A program made the position numbers and the translations under genes. Below are positions 1 to 7,867 of a stretch of DNA of 19,043 bases, in pieces; the stretch's first letter is position 1; every line of letters begins with the position of its first letter. Source of the stretch: JBGQAS01 sp964498605 (lineage in GTDB: Bacteria; Chloroflexota; Anaerolineae; Anaerolineales; Anaerolineaceae); contig CAZCHK010000044.1 in assembly GCA_964498605.1 (NCBI GenBank), positions 1-19,043 of the forward strand. The letters are read 5' to 3'. The notes beneath the pieces were generated by a model. It made no database searches. It was given only the letters and a program-made list of their open reading frames with translations, and had not been told where the DNA came from.

Positions 1-55
1 ACACAGCAGTTCACTTTTCAAGTTTAAACGGTTCACTTTTGAAAATTAAACAACA
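1..55. mobile_element. Probable IS terminus (IS21-like end repeats), partial
   Basis: Two direct repeats of 21 bases sit at 9-29 and 31-51. Both begin GTTCACTTTT and end TTAAAC, 18 of 21 positions are identical, and the spacing is 22 bases. From family knowledge, IS21-family elements carry repeated GTTCACTTTT-type words at their ends as transposase-binding sites, so this looks like the outer end of such an element whose body lies left of the window. No istA/istB coding sequence is visible, so the family is an inference. The element probably ends near 53-55, just before the promoter of the next gene. Confidence 0.4.
9..51. repeat. Two 21-bp direct repeats (GTTCACTTTT...TTAAAC)
   Basis: Copies at 9-29 and 31-51 differ only at their 11th, 14th and 15th positions. 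Two helical turns separate their starts, which fits side-by-side binding of one protein. The likely binder is an IS21-type transposase; a chromosomal operator is the alternative. Confidence 0.6.
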
Positions 56-71
56 GTGTCGGAATTGCATA

Positions 72-100
72 TGGAAAAAGTGGTGTTTCTTCTGTATAAT
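72..100 (+). promoter_or_regulatory. Sigma70-type promoter of the nucleoside importer operon
   Basis: A consensus -10 box TATAAT lies at 95-100, with TGGAAA (4 of 6 matches to TTGACA) at 72-77 and a 17-base spacer. Transcription would start near 107. That leaves a leader of about 160 bases before the lipoprotein start at 265. The leader contains an inverted repeat ATCACGA (119-125) / TCGTGAT (154-160) that could form a long-range stem. I found no match to the purine riboswitch core. Confidence 0.55.
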
Positions 101-175
101 GATATGCTAACAGGACACATCACGAAACATATGACCAGAAGACTTTTTCGCAATCGTGATATTGGAAAACCTTTC

Positions 176-186
176 AAAGGAGGTGG
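176..186 (+). promoter_or_regulatory. Strong Shine-Dalgarno sequence without an ordinary start codon
   Basis: AAAGGAGGTGG contains the full nine-base AAGGAGGTG complement of the usual 16S rRNA tail. No ATG, GTG or TTG follows at a usable distance. An ATT codon at 192 would open a 19-codon frame stopping at 249-251, inside the ribosome binding site of the lipoprotein gene. It may be a leader peptide with a rare start, a standby ribosome site, or the relic of a lost start. Confidence 0.3.
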
Positions 187-264
187 TATTTATTCAAAAG
201 AAACATAACCCACTGTGCTGTGCTTTCGAATTTGTTTCACTCAATCCTTAAGGAGGAACGTATC

Positions 265-1347
265 ATGAAAAGAAGTCTGTTATTCACCATCGCTCTCGTT
301 TTACTGGCAAGCATGCTATTCGTCGCCTGCCAGCCAGCCGCAACCGTTGAAGAACCTGCTGCTGAAGAAGAGATCGTGGCGACCTGTGCCCTGATTACCC
401 CCAATCCACTGGGTGATCGCTCATTCATTGACTCATCAGCCCGCGGCATTGAACAAGCCAATGCCGAGCTGCCTGTGCAGTGCGACATCATCGAGACCAA
501 CGGCGTTTCCGAGCACGAGACTGCTCTGCGCGGAGCCATTGCCGAAGGCTATGATCTGATCCTTGGCCTGGCCATGGACACAGAGATGTTCGTCAATCTT
601 GCCAATGAATTCCCCGAGCAGAAGTTCGCATCACCCTCAGAAATTTTCCTCGATGTGCTGCCTGAAAACCTCATCGCTTACCAGATCGATGTGCACGAGT
701 CGTCCTACCTGGTCGGCGTGATCGTCGGTTCCCTGACCCAGACCAAGATTGTGGGTGCCGTGGTTGGCGGCGATGCCCCTGGCTTGAACCAGTTCTTTTA
801 TGGCTACAAGCAGGGTGTGCTCGAAGTCTGCCCCGACTGCGAAGTCCTGGTGAGCTACCTCGGTTTTGAATTCTCCAACCCGACTCTGGGGCTGGAATCC
901 GCTCTGGCGCAGTACGACCAGGGCGCGGATATCATCTACCAGGTCGCCGGCCGTTCTGGTGAAGGCGTTCTGGAAGCCGCTGCCCAGCGTGATCTGTACG
1001 CCATCGGCGTCGACTCCAACCAGGATGACATTCAGCCCGGTCACGTCATCGTTTCCATGATGAAGCGTGTCAACATGACCACCTTCGATCCCATCAAGCT
1101 TGTCGTCGACGGGACTTTCGCTGGTGGCTTTGCCAAACGCGGCCTGGCAGAAGGTTTTGCCGGTATTTCATGGGACGAGGGCTCAACAACCTTTGAGGAC
1201 AACGGTCCTGCAGAACTGGTCTCCATGCTGCCGGATGTCAAAGCGCTGGTTGAAGAATACCGCGCCAAGATACTGAGCGGCGAAGTGGTTGTCTGCGACG
1301 CATTCTTCGTGGATACCGAAGCCTGCACCACGCTTCTCGGTCAATAA
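265..1347 (+). CDS. BMP-family nucleoside-binding lipoprotein of an ABC importer
   Basis: This is a 360-residue membrane-anchored substrate-binding protein that would capture purine or other nucleosides outside the cell for the permeases downstream. The ATG at 265 is chosen because AGGAGG (251-256) lies 8 bases ahead and a signal peptide starts there: KR at residues 2-3, a hydrophobic core, and the lipobox LFVAC with the lipidated Cys at 22. Family signatures in order are the N-terminal LGDRSF motif, ESSYLVGVIVG, the VVGGDAPGLNQF segment, GADIIYQVAGRSGEGV and AIGVDSNQDD, all typical of the Bmp/Med (PnrA/NupN) family. Extra Cys pairs (VCPDC, and two near the C-terminus) may form disulfides. 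A GTG at 220 is in frame but has no ribosome site and would put a non-signal extension before the leader. Nucleoside specificity is inferred from the family and from the hydrolase downstream. Confidence in the family is high. Confidence 0.9.
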   Translation: MKRSLLFTIALVLLASMLFVACQPAATVEEPAAEEEIVATCALITPNPLGDRSFIDSSARGIEQANAELPVQCDIIETNGVSEHETALRGAIAEGYDLILGLAMDTEMFVNLANEFPEQKFASPSEIFLDVLPENLIAYQIDVHESSYLVGVIVGSLTQTKIVGAVVGGDAPGLNQFFYGYKQGVLEVCPDCEVLVSYLGFEFSNPTLGLESALAQYDQGADIIYQVAGRSGEGVLEAAAQRDLYAIGVDSNQDDIQPGHVIVSMMKRVNMTTFDPIKLVVDGTFAGGFAKRGLAEGFAGISWDEGSTTFEDNGPAELVSMLPDVKALVEEYRAKILSGEVVVCDAFFVDTEACTTLLGQ

Positions 1348-1366
1348 CCAATAGTCAACTGAATCA

Positions 1367-1395
1367 AACTCCGGAGCGTAAAACGCTCCGGAGTT
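1367..1395 (+). promoter_or_regulatory. Intercistronic hairpin between binding protein and ATPase
   Basis: A perfect 12-bp stem, AACTCCGGAGCG at 1367-1378 with its complement at 1384-1395, closes a TAAAA loop. No T-run follows, so it is not a standard Rho-independent terminator. Hairpins in this position commonly protect the 3' end of the binding-protein mRNA and let it outnumber the membrane components. That role is inferred here. Confidence 0.65.
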
Positions 1396-1413
1396 AGTAT
1401 GGAGGCAAAGCGC

Positions 1414-2982
1414 ATGCCATCTGCCATTGAAATGAAGGGGATCACCAAATACTTCTCCTCGACGGATGTACAGGCAAACAGCGATGTGCACCTGAGCGTG
1501 GAAGTGGGCGAAATACACGCCCTCGTAGGAGAGAATGGAGCGGGGAAAACGACCTTAATGAACATCCTTTATGGTCTTCACAAACCTGATAAAGGAGAGA
1601 TCTTCGTCAACGGCGCGAAGGTCAGCATCCACCATCCGGATGATGCCATCAGACATGGCATCGGGATGGTGCACCAACACTTCAAACTCGTACCATCCTT
1701 CACGGTTGCCCAAAACATCATGCTGGGCATTGAACCCAACACAATCGGCTTTCTCAATGTATCGAATGAAAACCAAATCGTAAATAATCTGGCAAAGAAA
1801 TATAACCTGCCAGTTGATCCAAGGACGAAAATTCGTGATCTTCCGGTCGGCATGCAGCAGCGGGTGGAAATTTTAAAGGTATTGCAGAGGAACGCGAAAA
1901 TTCTGATCCTCGACGAGCCCACCGCCGTGCTGACCCCGCAGGAAGTCGAAGAACTGATTACGGTGGTCAAGAACTTATCCTCGCTGGGTTACACCATCGT
2001 CTTCATCACGCACAAACTGGTTGAGGTGATGAAGGTTGCCCACCGGGTGACGGTCATGCGCAATGGAAAAAATGTCGGCACGAAACTGGTTGCACAAACA
2101 AACATCCCTGAACTTGCCCGGATGATGGTAGGCCGGGAAGTACTGCTGCGGGTCAAGAAGAAACCTGCCAAACCGGGCGAGCCCGTTTTTGAAGCCAATG
2201 ATGTCAGCGTTTCCGATGTGAATGGGCTTGCCGCTGTCTCGCACGTCACCTTCAAAGTCCGCGCCGGAGAGATCGTTGGAATCGCGGGAGTGAACGGCAA
2301 TGGCCAGACCGAACTGGTCGAGGTGGTCACCGGAATGCACACCCTGGATGGGGGCAGCATAAAACTGAGGGGAAAAGACATCACCCGGGCGAATGTCCGC
2401 GACAGGCGCAATGTCGGCATGGCGCACATCCCCGAAGACCGCATCAAGGTCGGTCTGAACCTGCATACCAATCTGGACGAAAACCTGATCGTTTCCCGCT
2501 ACAACCAATCCGAATTCTCCCGAGCAGGATTCCTGCTGACAAAAACGATCCGTGAATTTGCTGCCAAGGTGATCAAGCTTTTCTCGATCTCCGCAGCAAA
2601 ACCCGGTGAAGACATTTCCATGCTTTCCGGCGGAAACCTGCAAAAAGTCGTGGTGGGACGCGAACTATCCGGAAATCCTTCCTTCATCATCGCCAACCAG
2701 CCCACGCGCGGCCTGGATGTCGGTTCTATCGAATTCGTTCATCAAACACTGCTGGAAGCCAGAGATAAAGGAGCTGCTATTTTGCTGGTGAGTGTTGAAC
2801 TGGATGAGATCATGTCGCTGTCTGATCGAATCCTTGTCCTGTATCGTGGAAAGATCCAGGGAGAGCTGGACGCAGCCACGGCAAAAGAGGAAGAGGTTGG
2901 CATTCTCATGGCGGGTGGTACGCTGGCTGATTTGCAGCCGGCTGCCAAGACCGGCAGATCCAAGAAAGAGGTGAGCAAATGA
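1414..2982 (+). CDS. Nucleoside ABC importer ATPase with two ABC domains (YufO/NupO type)
   Basis: This 522-residue cytoplasmic ATPase powers the importer. The first domain has Walker A GENGAGKTT (39-47), the family-type signature VGMQQR, Walker B LILDEP with D167-E168, and the H-loop THK. The second domain has a degenerate Walker A, GVNGNGQT (292-299, Gln in place of Lys), and ANQPTRGLD with N428-Q429 in place of the Walker B DE, but an intact LSGG signature. This asymmetry is usual for the sugar/nucleoside class (RbsA, MglA, YufO) and leaves one full ATP site made from Walker A1 and signature 2. The start at 1414 is preferred over the ATG at 1399 because GGAGG at 1401-1405 is spaced 8 bases from it and would lie inside the longer version. 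The stop overlaps the next gene's start (ATGA), implying translational coupling. Confidence 0.93.
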   Translation: MPSAIEMKGITKYFSSTDVQANSDVHLSVEVGEIHALVGENGAGKTTLMNILYGLHKPDKGEIFVNGAKVSIHHPDDAIRHGIGMVHQHFKLVPSFTVAQNIMLGIEPNTIGFLNVSNENQIVNNLAKKYNLPVDPRTKIRDLPVGMQQRVEILKVLQRNAKILILDEPTAVLTPQEVEELITVVKNLSSLGYTIVFITHKLVEVMKVAHRVTVMRNGKNVGTKLVAQTNIPELARMMVGREVLLRVKKKPAKPGEPVFEANDVSVSDVNGLAAVSHVTFKVRAGEIVGIAGVNGNGQTELVEVVTGMHTLDGGSIKLRGKDITRANVRDRRNVGMAHIPEDRIKVGLNLHTNLDENLIVSRYNQSEFSRAGFLLTKTIREFAAKVIKLFSISAAKPGEDISMLSGGNLQKVVVGRELSGNPSFIIANQPTRGLDVGSIEFVHQTLLEARDKGAAILLVSVELDEIMSLSDRILVLYRGKIQGELDAATAKEEEVGILMAGGTLADLQPAAKTGRSKKEVSK

Positions 2983-4082
2983 ACCCAAGGACCCGGCGTC
3001 TCATCAATTCTTTTGTAGTTCCCGTGCTGGCTATCCTTTCCGGGTTGATCCTCATGGGGGTTTTGATCCTTGCCTCCGGCAGGACCCTGCCGCAAACATT
3101 CGAGGCATACGGTGTTCTCTTCACCAAGGGTTTCAGCTGCAGCGGCAAAACCTGCAGCCTGCTGCCAACGCTGGAAAGGGCCACGCCGATCATCCTGACC
3201 GGTCTCTCGGCGGTTGTGGCCTTTCGCTCGGGCCTGTTCAGCATCGGCCAGGAAGGGCAGTACCTGATGGGAGCGGTGGTCGCAGCCTGGCTTGGGTATG
3301 CCATTCACTTGCCTCCCGTTATCCATCCTATCGTTATTATGCTCGCCTGCATGCTCGCTGGTGCCATCTATGGCTTTGTTCCGGGGATCCTGCGTGTAAA
3401 ACTTGGCGTCAATGAGCTGCTGGCGACAATCATGCTGAACGCGATTGCCGTTTTATTCGTGGAGTACATGGTGCAGTATCCCATGCGGGCGAACATGGCC
3501 GTCACAGCGCACTCACCCGTGATCGATCAAACCGCTTATCTGCAGAATTTTGTCAAAGGCTCCAACTGGGGCTGGGGGTTTGTCATCGCCATTCTCGCGG
3601 CCGTGATCATTTTCATCTACCTGTGGAAAACGAAAGCCGGTTACGAGCAGCGCATGGCGGGTCAATCGCACTGGTTCGCGCTTTTCGGCGGGATTCCCAG
3701 CGACAGCGCGGCCATTCGGGCCATGATCATCAGCGGCGCTCTGTCAGGCCTGGCTGGTGCGGTGAATGTACTGGGGGTTCACCACCGCATCATGACTGGT
3801 TTCTCAGAAGGGCTGGGGTTTGATGGTCTCACGTCAGCAATTCTGGGTCAAACCCACCCGCTTGGCGTTTTCATCGTTGCAATCCTGTTTGCCGGCGTCA
3901 AACAAGGCGCCCAATTGGGTCTGCAGATCAAAATGAACATCCCGAGAGAGCTCGGCGGCACGATCATAGGTTTCATCATCCTGTTTATCGCGGCCCGTAA
4001 GATCTACGAAAATGGAATTGATGGAATCAGAGGGTGGTTCAAAAAACCAGGGCCATCCACGAAAGGAGGCACCCAATCATGA
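2979..4082 (+). CDS. Nucleoside ABC importer permease 1 (YufP/NupP type)
   Basis: This 367-residue integral membrane protein belongs to the BPD_transp_2 (LivHM/RbsC-like) family and would form half of the nucleoside channel. It has about nine hydrophobic segments, beginning with VPVLAILSGLILMGVLIL. Family landmarks include GLFSIGQEGQYLMGA, LGVNELLATIMLNAIAV, and the cytoplasmic coupling segment ending in GIPSDSAAIRAM followed by SGALSGLAGA. A Cys pair (SCSGKTC) in the first predicted outer loop could form a disulfide. The gene begins within the stop of the ATPase gene and ends within the start of permease 2, both as 4-base overlaps, so the three are translated in step. The ribosome site is AGAGGTGA just ahead of 2979. 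Confidence 0.9.
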   Translation: MNPRTRRLINSFVVPVLAILSGLILMGVLILASGRTLPQTFEAYGVLFTKGFSCSGKTCSLLPTLERATPIILTGLSAVVAFRSGLFSIGQEGQYLMGAVVAAWLGYAIHLPPVIHPIVIMLACMLAGAIYGFVPGILRVKLGVNELLATIMLNAIAVLFVEYMVQYPMRANMAVTAHSPVIDQTAYLQNFVKGSNWGWGFVIAILAAVIIFIYLWKTKAGYEQRMAGQSHWFALFGGIPSDSAAIRAMIISGALSGLAGAVNVLGVHHRIMTGFSEGLGFDGLTSAILGQTHPLGVFIVAILFAGVKQGAQLGLQIKMNIPRELGGTIIGFIILFIAARKIYENGIDGIRGWFKKPGPSTKGGTQS

Positions 4083-5056
4083 ACTCTGGATTTTGGAGTG
4101 TTTTTACGTACGAGCTCCTGCAAAGCAGCATCCGATTGGCCACACCGATTATCCTGGCTGCCCTGGGGGGAGCGATCTGCAACAAATCCGGTGTATTGAA
4201 CCTTGCCCTTGAAAGCAAAATGCTGATGGGAGCATTTGTCGGCATCGTCGCGGCATACTATCTTGGCAACTCATACCTCGGTTTATTGGCAGCCATGCTG
4301 GCTGGCGCGATACTTGGCCTGCTGTTCGCCTTCCTGTACCATCAGTACGAGGTTGATCTGGTGATTCTTGCCATCGCTTTCAATCTGATCATCGCTGAGC
4401 TGACCGTTTACGTGATGCGCATCATGTTCGGCAATGTCGGCAGCTGGTCTGATCCGAGCATTGTGCGTATTCCCGATATCGCCATCCCGATCATCAAAGA
4501 CATACCGGTTCTGGGACCGATCCTGAGCGGCTACAACATCATCGTTTATTTTTCCTGGTTCGCAGCCATCGTGCTTTACATCCTGCTGTACAAGACCAGG
4601 TTCGGCAGACACATCCGCGCGGTTGGTGAAAATAAGGATGCCGCCATCACCGTGGGTATCAATGCCAGGCTGATCCAGACGCTTGCCCTTTCCATATCCG
4701 GTGCCCTGGCAGCATTGGGAGGGGCCTTCCTTTCGATCGGTCACCTGAAATTGTTCACCCGCAACATGAGCAACGGCAGGGGCTGGACAGCCATCGCTGC
4801 CGCCATTTTTGGCGGGAATCACCCCATCGGAACCTTCTTCTCCAGCCTGTTCTTCGGGTTTTCGGATGCCTTCTCGCTGCGCATTCAGAACATGACCAAC
4901 CTGCCGTCCAACCTGGTGGAAATGCTGCCCAATGTTGCGACATTGCTCATCCTGGTCGTCATCGCGCTGCGCGGCAAGATCGGTGAAAGCATTACCCGCG
5001 CGCGTTTCCGCGGCAAATTGAGCGCGGAACAGCACCAGGTGGAACCTTCGAAGTAA
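4079..5056 (+). CDS. Nucleoside ABC importer permease 2 (YufQ/NupQ type)
   Basis: This 325-residue membrane protein is the second half of the channel, again of the BPD_transp_2 family. It shows the family features of this shorter partner: TPIILAALGGAICNKSGVLNLALE near the N-terminus, TRFGRHIRAVGENKDAA before the coupling helix, ALSISGALAALGGAFLS, and AAIFGGNHPIGTF. The start at 4079 is favoured over an in-frame GTG at 4034 because AAGGAGG (4063-4069) lies 9 bases ahead and the ATGA overlap matches the pattern of the operon. It is the last gene of the transporter set, and a strong terminator follows within 20 bases of the stop. Confidence 0.9.
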   Translation: MNSGFWSVFTYELLQSSIRLATPIILAALGGAICNKSGVLNLALESKMLMGAFVGIVAAYYLGNSYLGLLAAMLAGAILGLLFAFLYHQYEVDLVILAIAFNLIIAELTVYVMRIMFGNVGSWSDPSIVRIPDIAIPIIKDIPVLGPILSGYNIIVYFSWFAAIVLYILLYKTRFGRHIRAVGENKDAAITVGINARLIQTLALSISGALAALGGAFLSIGHLKLFTRNMSNGRGWTAIAAAIFGGNHPIGTFFSSLFFGFSDAFSLRIQNMTNLPSNLVEMLPNVATLLILVVIALRGKIGESITRARFRGKLSAEQHQVEPSK

Positions 5057-5074
5057 CATCAAGTCCTATCCTTC

Positions 5075-5105
5075 AGGGGCGTGCCGGTCGACGCCCCTTT
5101 TTCTT
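5075..5105 (+). terminator. Rho-independent terminator after the importer genes
   Basis: The stem AGGGGCGT (5075-5082) pairs with ACGCCCCT (5091-5098) around an 8-base loop, followed by a T-run ending about 5102. A flanking inverted repeat CATCAAG (5057-5063) / CTTGATG (5103-5109) could extend the structure. The nucleoside hydrolase starts at 5123 with no promoter seen between, so read-through probably supplies the next genes at a lower level. Confidence 0.8.
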
Positions 5106-5122
5106 GATGGTGAACACGTGAA

Positions 5123-6052
5123 ATGAAACTGATCTACCTGGACACGGACATGGGGCTGGGCACGCCGCGCGCCGAGCTGGATGACGCGGCTGCTCTGATC
5201 ACCCTGTACGGGTCATCGCTGGCTCGCCTTCATTGCGCGGGTTCCACCTACGGCAACGTGCCCCTGCGCGATGCGACCACCAATCTTACAAGGTCAGTAT
5301 CGCTTCTCAACCTCCATCCAAAGTTGGGGGTTGGCGCAGACCACCCAATTTCCGGCGACATGGACTGGTTTCACGATTGGCAGGCCAGTTACGGCGCGAC
5401 CGCCGACTGGCCTGTTTCGGAAGCGCTGCCAGATGCCTTGGACATGCTCATCGAGTGCCTCAAATCCAACCCGGGACAAATGTCCATTCTGGCCATCGGC
5501 CCGTTGACAAATCTCGCCCTGGCGTTGCGAAAATCCCCGGGTATTGTGCCGCTGGTAAATGAAATCATTGCCATGGGTGGATCATTTGAGTCCCGGAACG
5601 GTTCTCCTGAATTCAACATGCGCTGCGATCCTGAAGCGGCTGATCTCGTCCTCTCGGCGGGTTGGCCAATAACGCTGATCGGGTTGGAAATCACTCGAAA
5701 AGCCCGTTTTACACGCGAGGAAATACACGCGCTGCGGGAATGGAACCCATTGATCACGCTTTTCAAAAATCAGGCCACAGGTTGGATCGACCGAGTCGAA
5801 AGCATGGGCTGGGAGAGGGGCGGATGCTCGCTGCATGATGCCGTGGCTGCCGCTTACCTCATCGCCCCGACGCTCTTTACGATCAGCAGGAGAGGAGTGT
5901 TCGTCGAGCGCGATGACCCGGATTCAAGAGGTCTGACCCGCTTCAGCAAGGAGGAGATGCCGTCATCGAATATTCAAGTGGTCACGGATATGGACGCTGC
6001 TGCCGTGCACCAGCTGATTTTAAACGCGTTGAATCACGAGGTGATCGCATGA
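5123..6052 (+). CDS. Nucleoside hydrolase (inosine-uridine preferring family)
   Basis: This 309-residue cytoplasmic enzyme would hydrolyse the N-glycosidic bond of imported nucleosides to give free base and ribose. Calcium-site residues are visible. The N-terminal motif DTDMGLG (D7, D9) is followed after a short insert by LDDAAAL (D20, D21). EFNMRCDPEAA holds N165 and D169, and LHDAVAA holds D239, matching the conserved Asp near position 242 in characterised members. Classic members read DTDPGxDDA without a gap, so the TPRAE-type spacer between the two acidic clusters marks a divergent subgroup. Length is normal. The ribosome site is weak (GGTGA near 5109). Its stop overlaps the kinase start (ATGA). 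Base preference cannot be read from the sequence. Confidence 0.9.
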   Translation: MKLIYLDTDMGLGTPRAELDDAAALITLYGSSLARLHCAGSTYGNVPLRDATTNLTRSVSLLNLHPKLGVGADHPISGDMDWFHDWQASYGATADWPVSEALPDALDMLIECLKSNPGQMSILAIGPLTNLALALRKSPGIVPLVNEIIAMGGSFESRNGSPEFNMRCDPEAADLVLSAGWPITLIGLEITRKARFTREEIHALREWNPLITLFKNQATGWIDRVESMGWERGGCSLHDAVAAAYLIAPTLFTISRRGVFVERDDPDSRGLTRFSKEEMPSSNIQVVTDMDAAAVHQLILNALNHEVIA

Positions 6053-6960
6053 ACAAACCTGCAGTGCTTTGTTACGGAGAGATCGGCGTTGACAACCTGA
6101 TCCAGGCGGAGCAGCTGCCCTCGCCGGAGGTCGCGGTCTTTCCCTCCTCAGACAGCTATCACATCGGCGGCGCGGCGGCCAACACTGCCGTCTGGCTATC
6201 GGAATTGGGAGTCAGCACATCTCTGAGCGGAAATGCGATCGGCACGGACCTGTATGGAGGCTGGTTGTGGGAGTGGCTTTCGAAGCACCCGCTTTTAGAC
6301 CTGACTTATGTTGAAAAGCGATCGGATGTGACCACACCCTTCACCCGCGCCATCGTCACCCCCGATGGAGAAAGGTCGTTTCTCATCTTCCATTACCCTC
6401 AGACCCCAAAAACAGTGCTGAGGGGTGAGATGGCACGCGGAACGCAATTCGTCGCGCTGGACCTCTACGGCGGACCGGAACGCCTGGCGGCAGCCAAACT
6501 GGCCGTGGAAACCGGTTCTAGGACAGCCATCGGGGATGTGATCCACCCCGATCACCCCGTGCTACCCTACGCCAGCATCATCACGAATTCCAGCTCGTAC
6601 ATACGCGATGTGTTTCCAGGGATCGATGTCATGTCCCACTCGCTCAAACTCCAATCGATCAGTAAAGGCATCGTCATCACCACGGATGGCCCCCGACCCA
6701 TCCACGTGGTCGATCAGGATGGCCGGTCGTTTTCAATCCACCCGCCCAAGGTCAACGTGGTTGACGCGACCGGTGCCGGGGATGCCTTTCGAGCCGGGCT
6801 TCTCTATGGATTGACCAGCAAAATGCCGCTGGAGAAAGCCGCCTGCTGCGGGGCTGCCTGCGGCTCGCTCAAAGTACAAACTCTCGGTGCTGCCAGTCAC
6901 CTGCCTTCTGTTCAGGAGGTGCGCCAGCTGGCGGAGACACTCGAACCGCGAATCACATGA
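6049..6960 (+). CDS. PfkB-family carbohydrate or nucleoside kinase
   Basis: This 303-residue ribokinase-like enzyme uses ATP to phosphorylate a sugar or nucleoside. The N-terminal PfkB motif is GGAAAN (40-45), followed by WLSELG. The C-terminal signature DATGAGDAF runs from D239, with D245 as the catalytic base and GAG forming the anion hole. Coupled by ATGA to the nucleoside hydrolase before it and the radical SAM gene after it, it most simply acts on the ribose released by the hydrolase, giving ribose 5-phosphate. A nucleoside kinase, or a kinase for a later product, is possible, because substrate choice in this family cannot be read from these motifs. No defect is visible. Confidence 0.87.
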   Translation: MNKPAVLCYGEIGVDNLIQAEQLPSPEVAVFPSSDSYHIGGAAANTAVWLSELGVSTSLSGNAIGTDLYGGWLWEWLSKHPLLDLTYVEKRSDVTTPFTRAIVTPDGERSFLIFHYPQTPKTVLRGEMARGTQFVALDLYGGPERLAAAKLAVETGSRTAIGDVIHPDHPVLPYASIITNSSSYIRDVFPGIDVMSHSLKLQSISKGIVITTDGPRPIHVVDQDGRSFSIHPPKVNVVDATGAGDAFRAGLLYGLTSKMPLEKAACCGAACGSLKVQTLGAASHLPSVQEVRQLAETLEPRIT

Positions 6961-7859
6961 CCAGTACGATGCCCGGCAGCCCCAGCACGAAACCGCTCGC
7001 GGTCAAACCTGGTCGTCCAGTGAAAGGGTATATCAACAACATCCTTGCACACAGCTTCGTGGACGGACCAGGGAACCGACTGGTGGTTTTTTTGCAAGGC
7101 TGCAATTTCAACTGCCTGTATTGTCACAATCCTTACACGATCCATCTGTGCAACAGCTGCGGCACGTGCGTTCCAGCCTGCCCCTCCAATGCTCTCAGCA
7201 TTTTCAACGGGAAAATCCTCTGGCTGCCTGATCGCTGCGTTGATTGCGACACCTGCATCACCGTATGCCCGCACCAGTCGTCTCCCAAAGTCAAGCAGTA
7301 CTCTCCTGAACAATTGTGGGATCGCCTGCGAACCGACATGCGCTATGTCTCAGGCATCAGTGTATCAGGCGGAGAACCCATGCTGCAGGCAGAGTTTGTC
7401 GGCAGTTTTTTTGAGCTGGTAAAAAACCATTCGCATCTAACTACATTGATCGAAACGAACGGCTTTGTGGGACCGTCTGCTTACAAACCTTTATTGAAAC
7501 ACCTGGATTCGGCGCTGGTCGATCTGAAAACGATCGATCAAGATCTCCATGTCAAAATCACTGGCAAACCGCTCGAACCAGTACTGGGGTCCATCATTTT
7601 TTTGCATGAGCAACGAAAACTCCACGCTGTGCAGCAGGTCATTGTTCCAGGTTTTACGGATACAATTGAGCATATCCGCCTCAGCGCGCGTTTAATAAAA
7701 AAAATCGATCCAAGCATCACGCTGCACCTGCTGCGCTTCCGCCCGCACGGCACAGCGGGGCACGCCAGATCGTGGGGCTCTCCACAGGATGATCTCATGG
7801 ACAAACTGGTAAGAACCGCAATGGAAGAAGGCCTGCTGCATGTCAAGCGCTCCTTATAG
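6957..7859 (+). CDS. yjjW: Radical SAM glycyl-radical-enzyme activase, YjjW type
   Basis: This 300-residue activase would cleave S-adenosylmethionine and place the stable glycyl radical on the YjjI-like enzyme encoded next. The CxxxCxxC radical SAM cluster is CNFNCLYC (C49, C53, C56). Two ferredoxin-like 4Fe-4S sets follow, C65-C68-C71-C75P and C94-C97-C100-C104P, inserted as in GRE activases with auxiliary clusters. SVSGGEP is the SAM-binding GGE motif, and the segment before the first Cys (HSFVDGPGNRLVVFLQGC) is the usual activase lead-in. The N-terminal tail of about 20 residues is Pro/Ser-rich. It starts inside the kinase stop (ATGA), and its partner begins about 8 bases after its own stop. 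Assignment to YjjW rather than PflA, or an activase of another GRE, rests mainly on the neighbour. Confidence 0.88.
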   Translation: MTSTMPGSPSTKPLAVKPGRPVKGYINNILAHSFVDGPGNRLVVFLQGCNFNCLYCHNPYTIHLCNSCGTCVPACPSNALSIFNGKILWLPDRCVDCDTCITVCPHQSSPKVKQYSPEQLWDRLRTDMRYVSGISVSGGEPMLQAEFVGSFFELVKNHSHLTTLIETNGFVGPSAYKPLLKHLDSALVDLKTIDQDLHVKITGKPLEPVLGSIIFLHEQRKLHAVQQVIVPGFTDTIEHIRLSARLIKKIDPSITLHLLRFRPHGTAGHARSWGSPQDDLMDKLVRTAMEEGLLHVKRSL

Positions 7860-7867
7860 AAAGAGAT

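Noticed and set aside
220..264. GTG start at 220 for the binding lipoprotein
   Set aside because: It would place 15 residues before the signal peptide and has no ribosome site, whereas ATG 265 has AGGAGG 8 bases ahead.
101..264. Purine riboswitch in the importer leader
   Set aside because: I could not find the conserved three-way junction sequence; only short inverted repeats are present.
1399..1413. ATG 1399 as the ATPase start
   Set aside because: The GGAGG ribosome site at 1401-1405 would fall inside the gene, and it is correctly spaced for ATG 1414.
2281..2720. Degenerate second nucleotide site in the ATPase as a sign of decay
   Set aside because: The Gln-for-Lys Walker A and altered Walker B are usual in the second half of RbsA/YufO-type ATPases.
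1975..5062. Long minus-strand open frames (for example 1975-2643 and 4283-5062)
   Set aside because: They lie antisense to clear ABC transporter genes, their translations show no recognisable domains, and they are explained by codon bias on the other strand.
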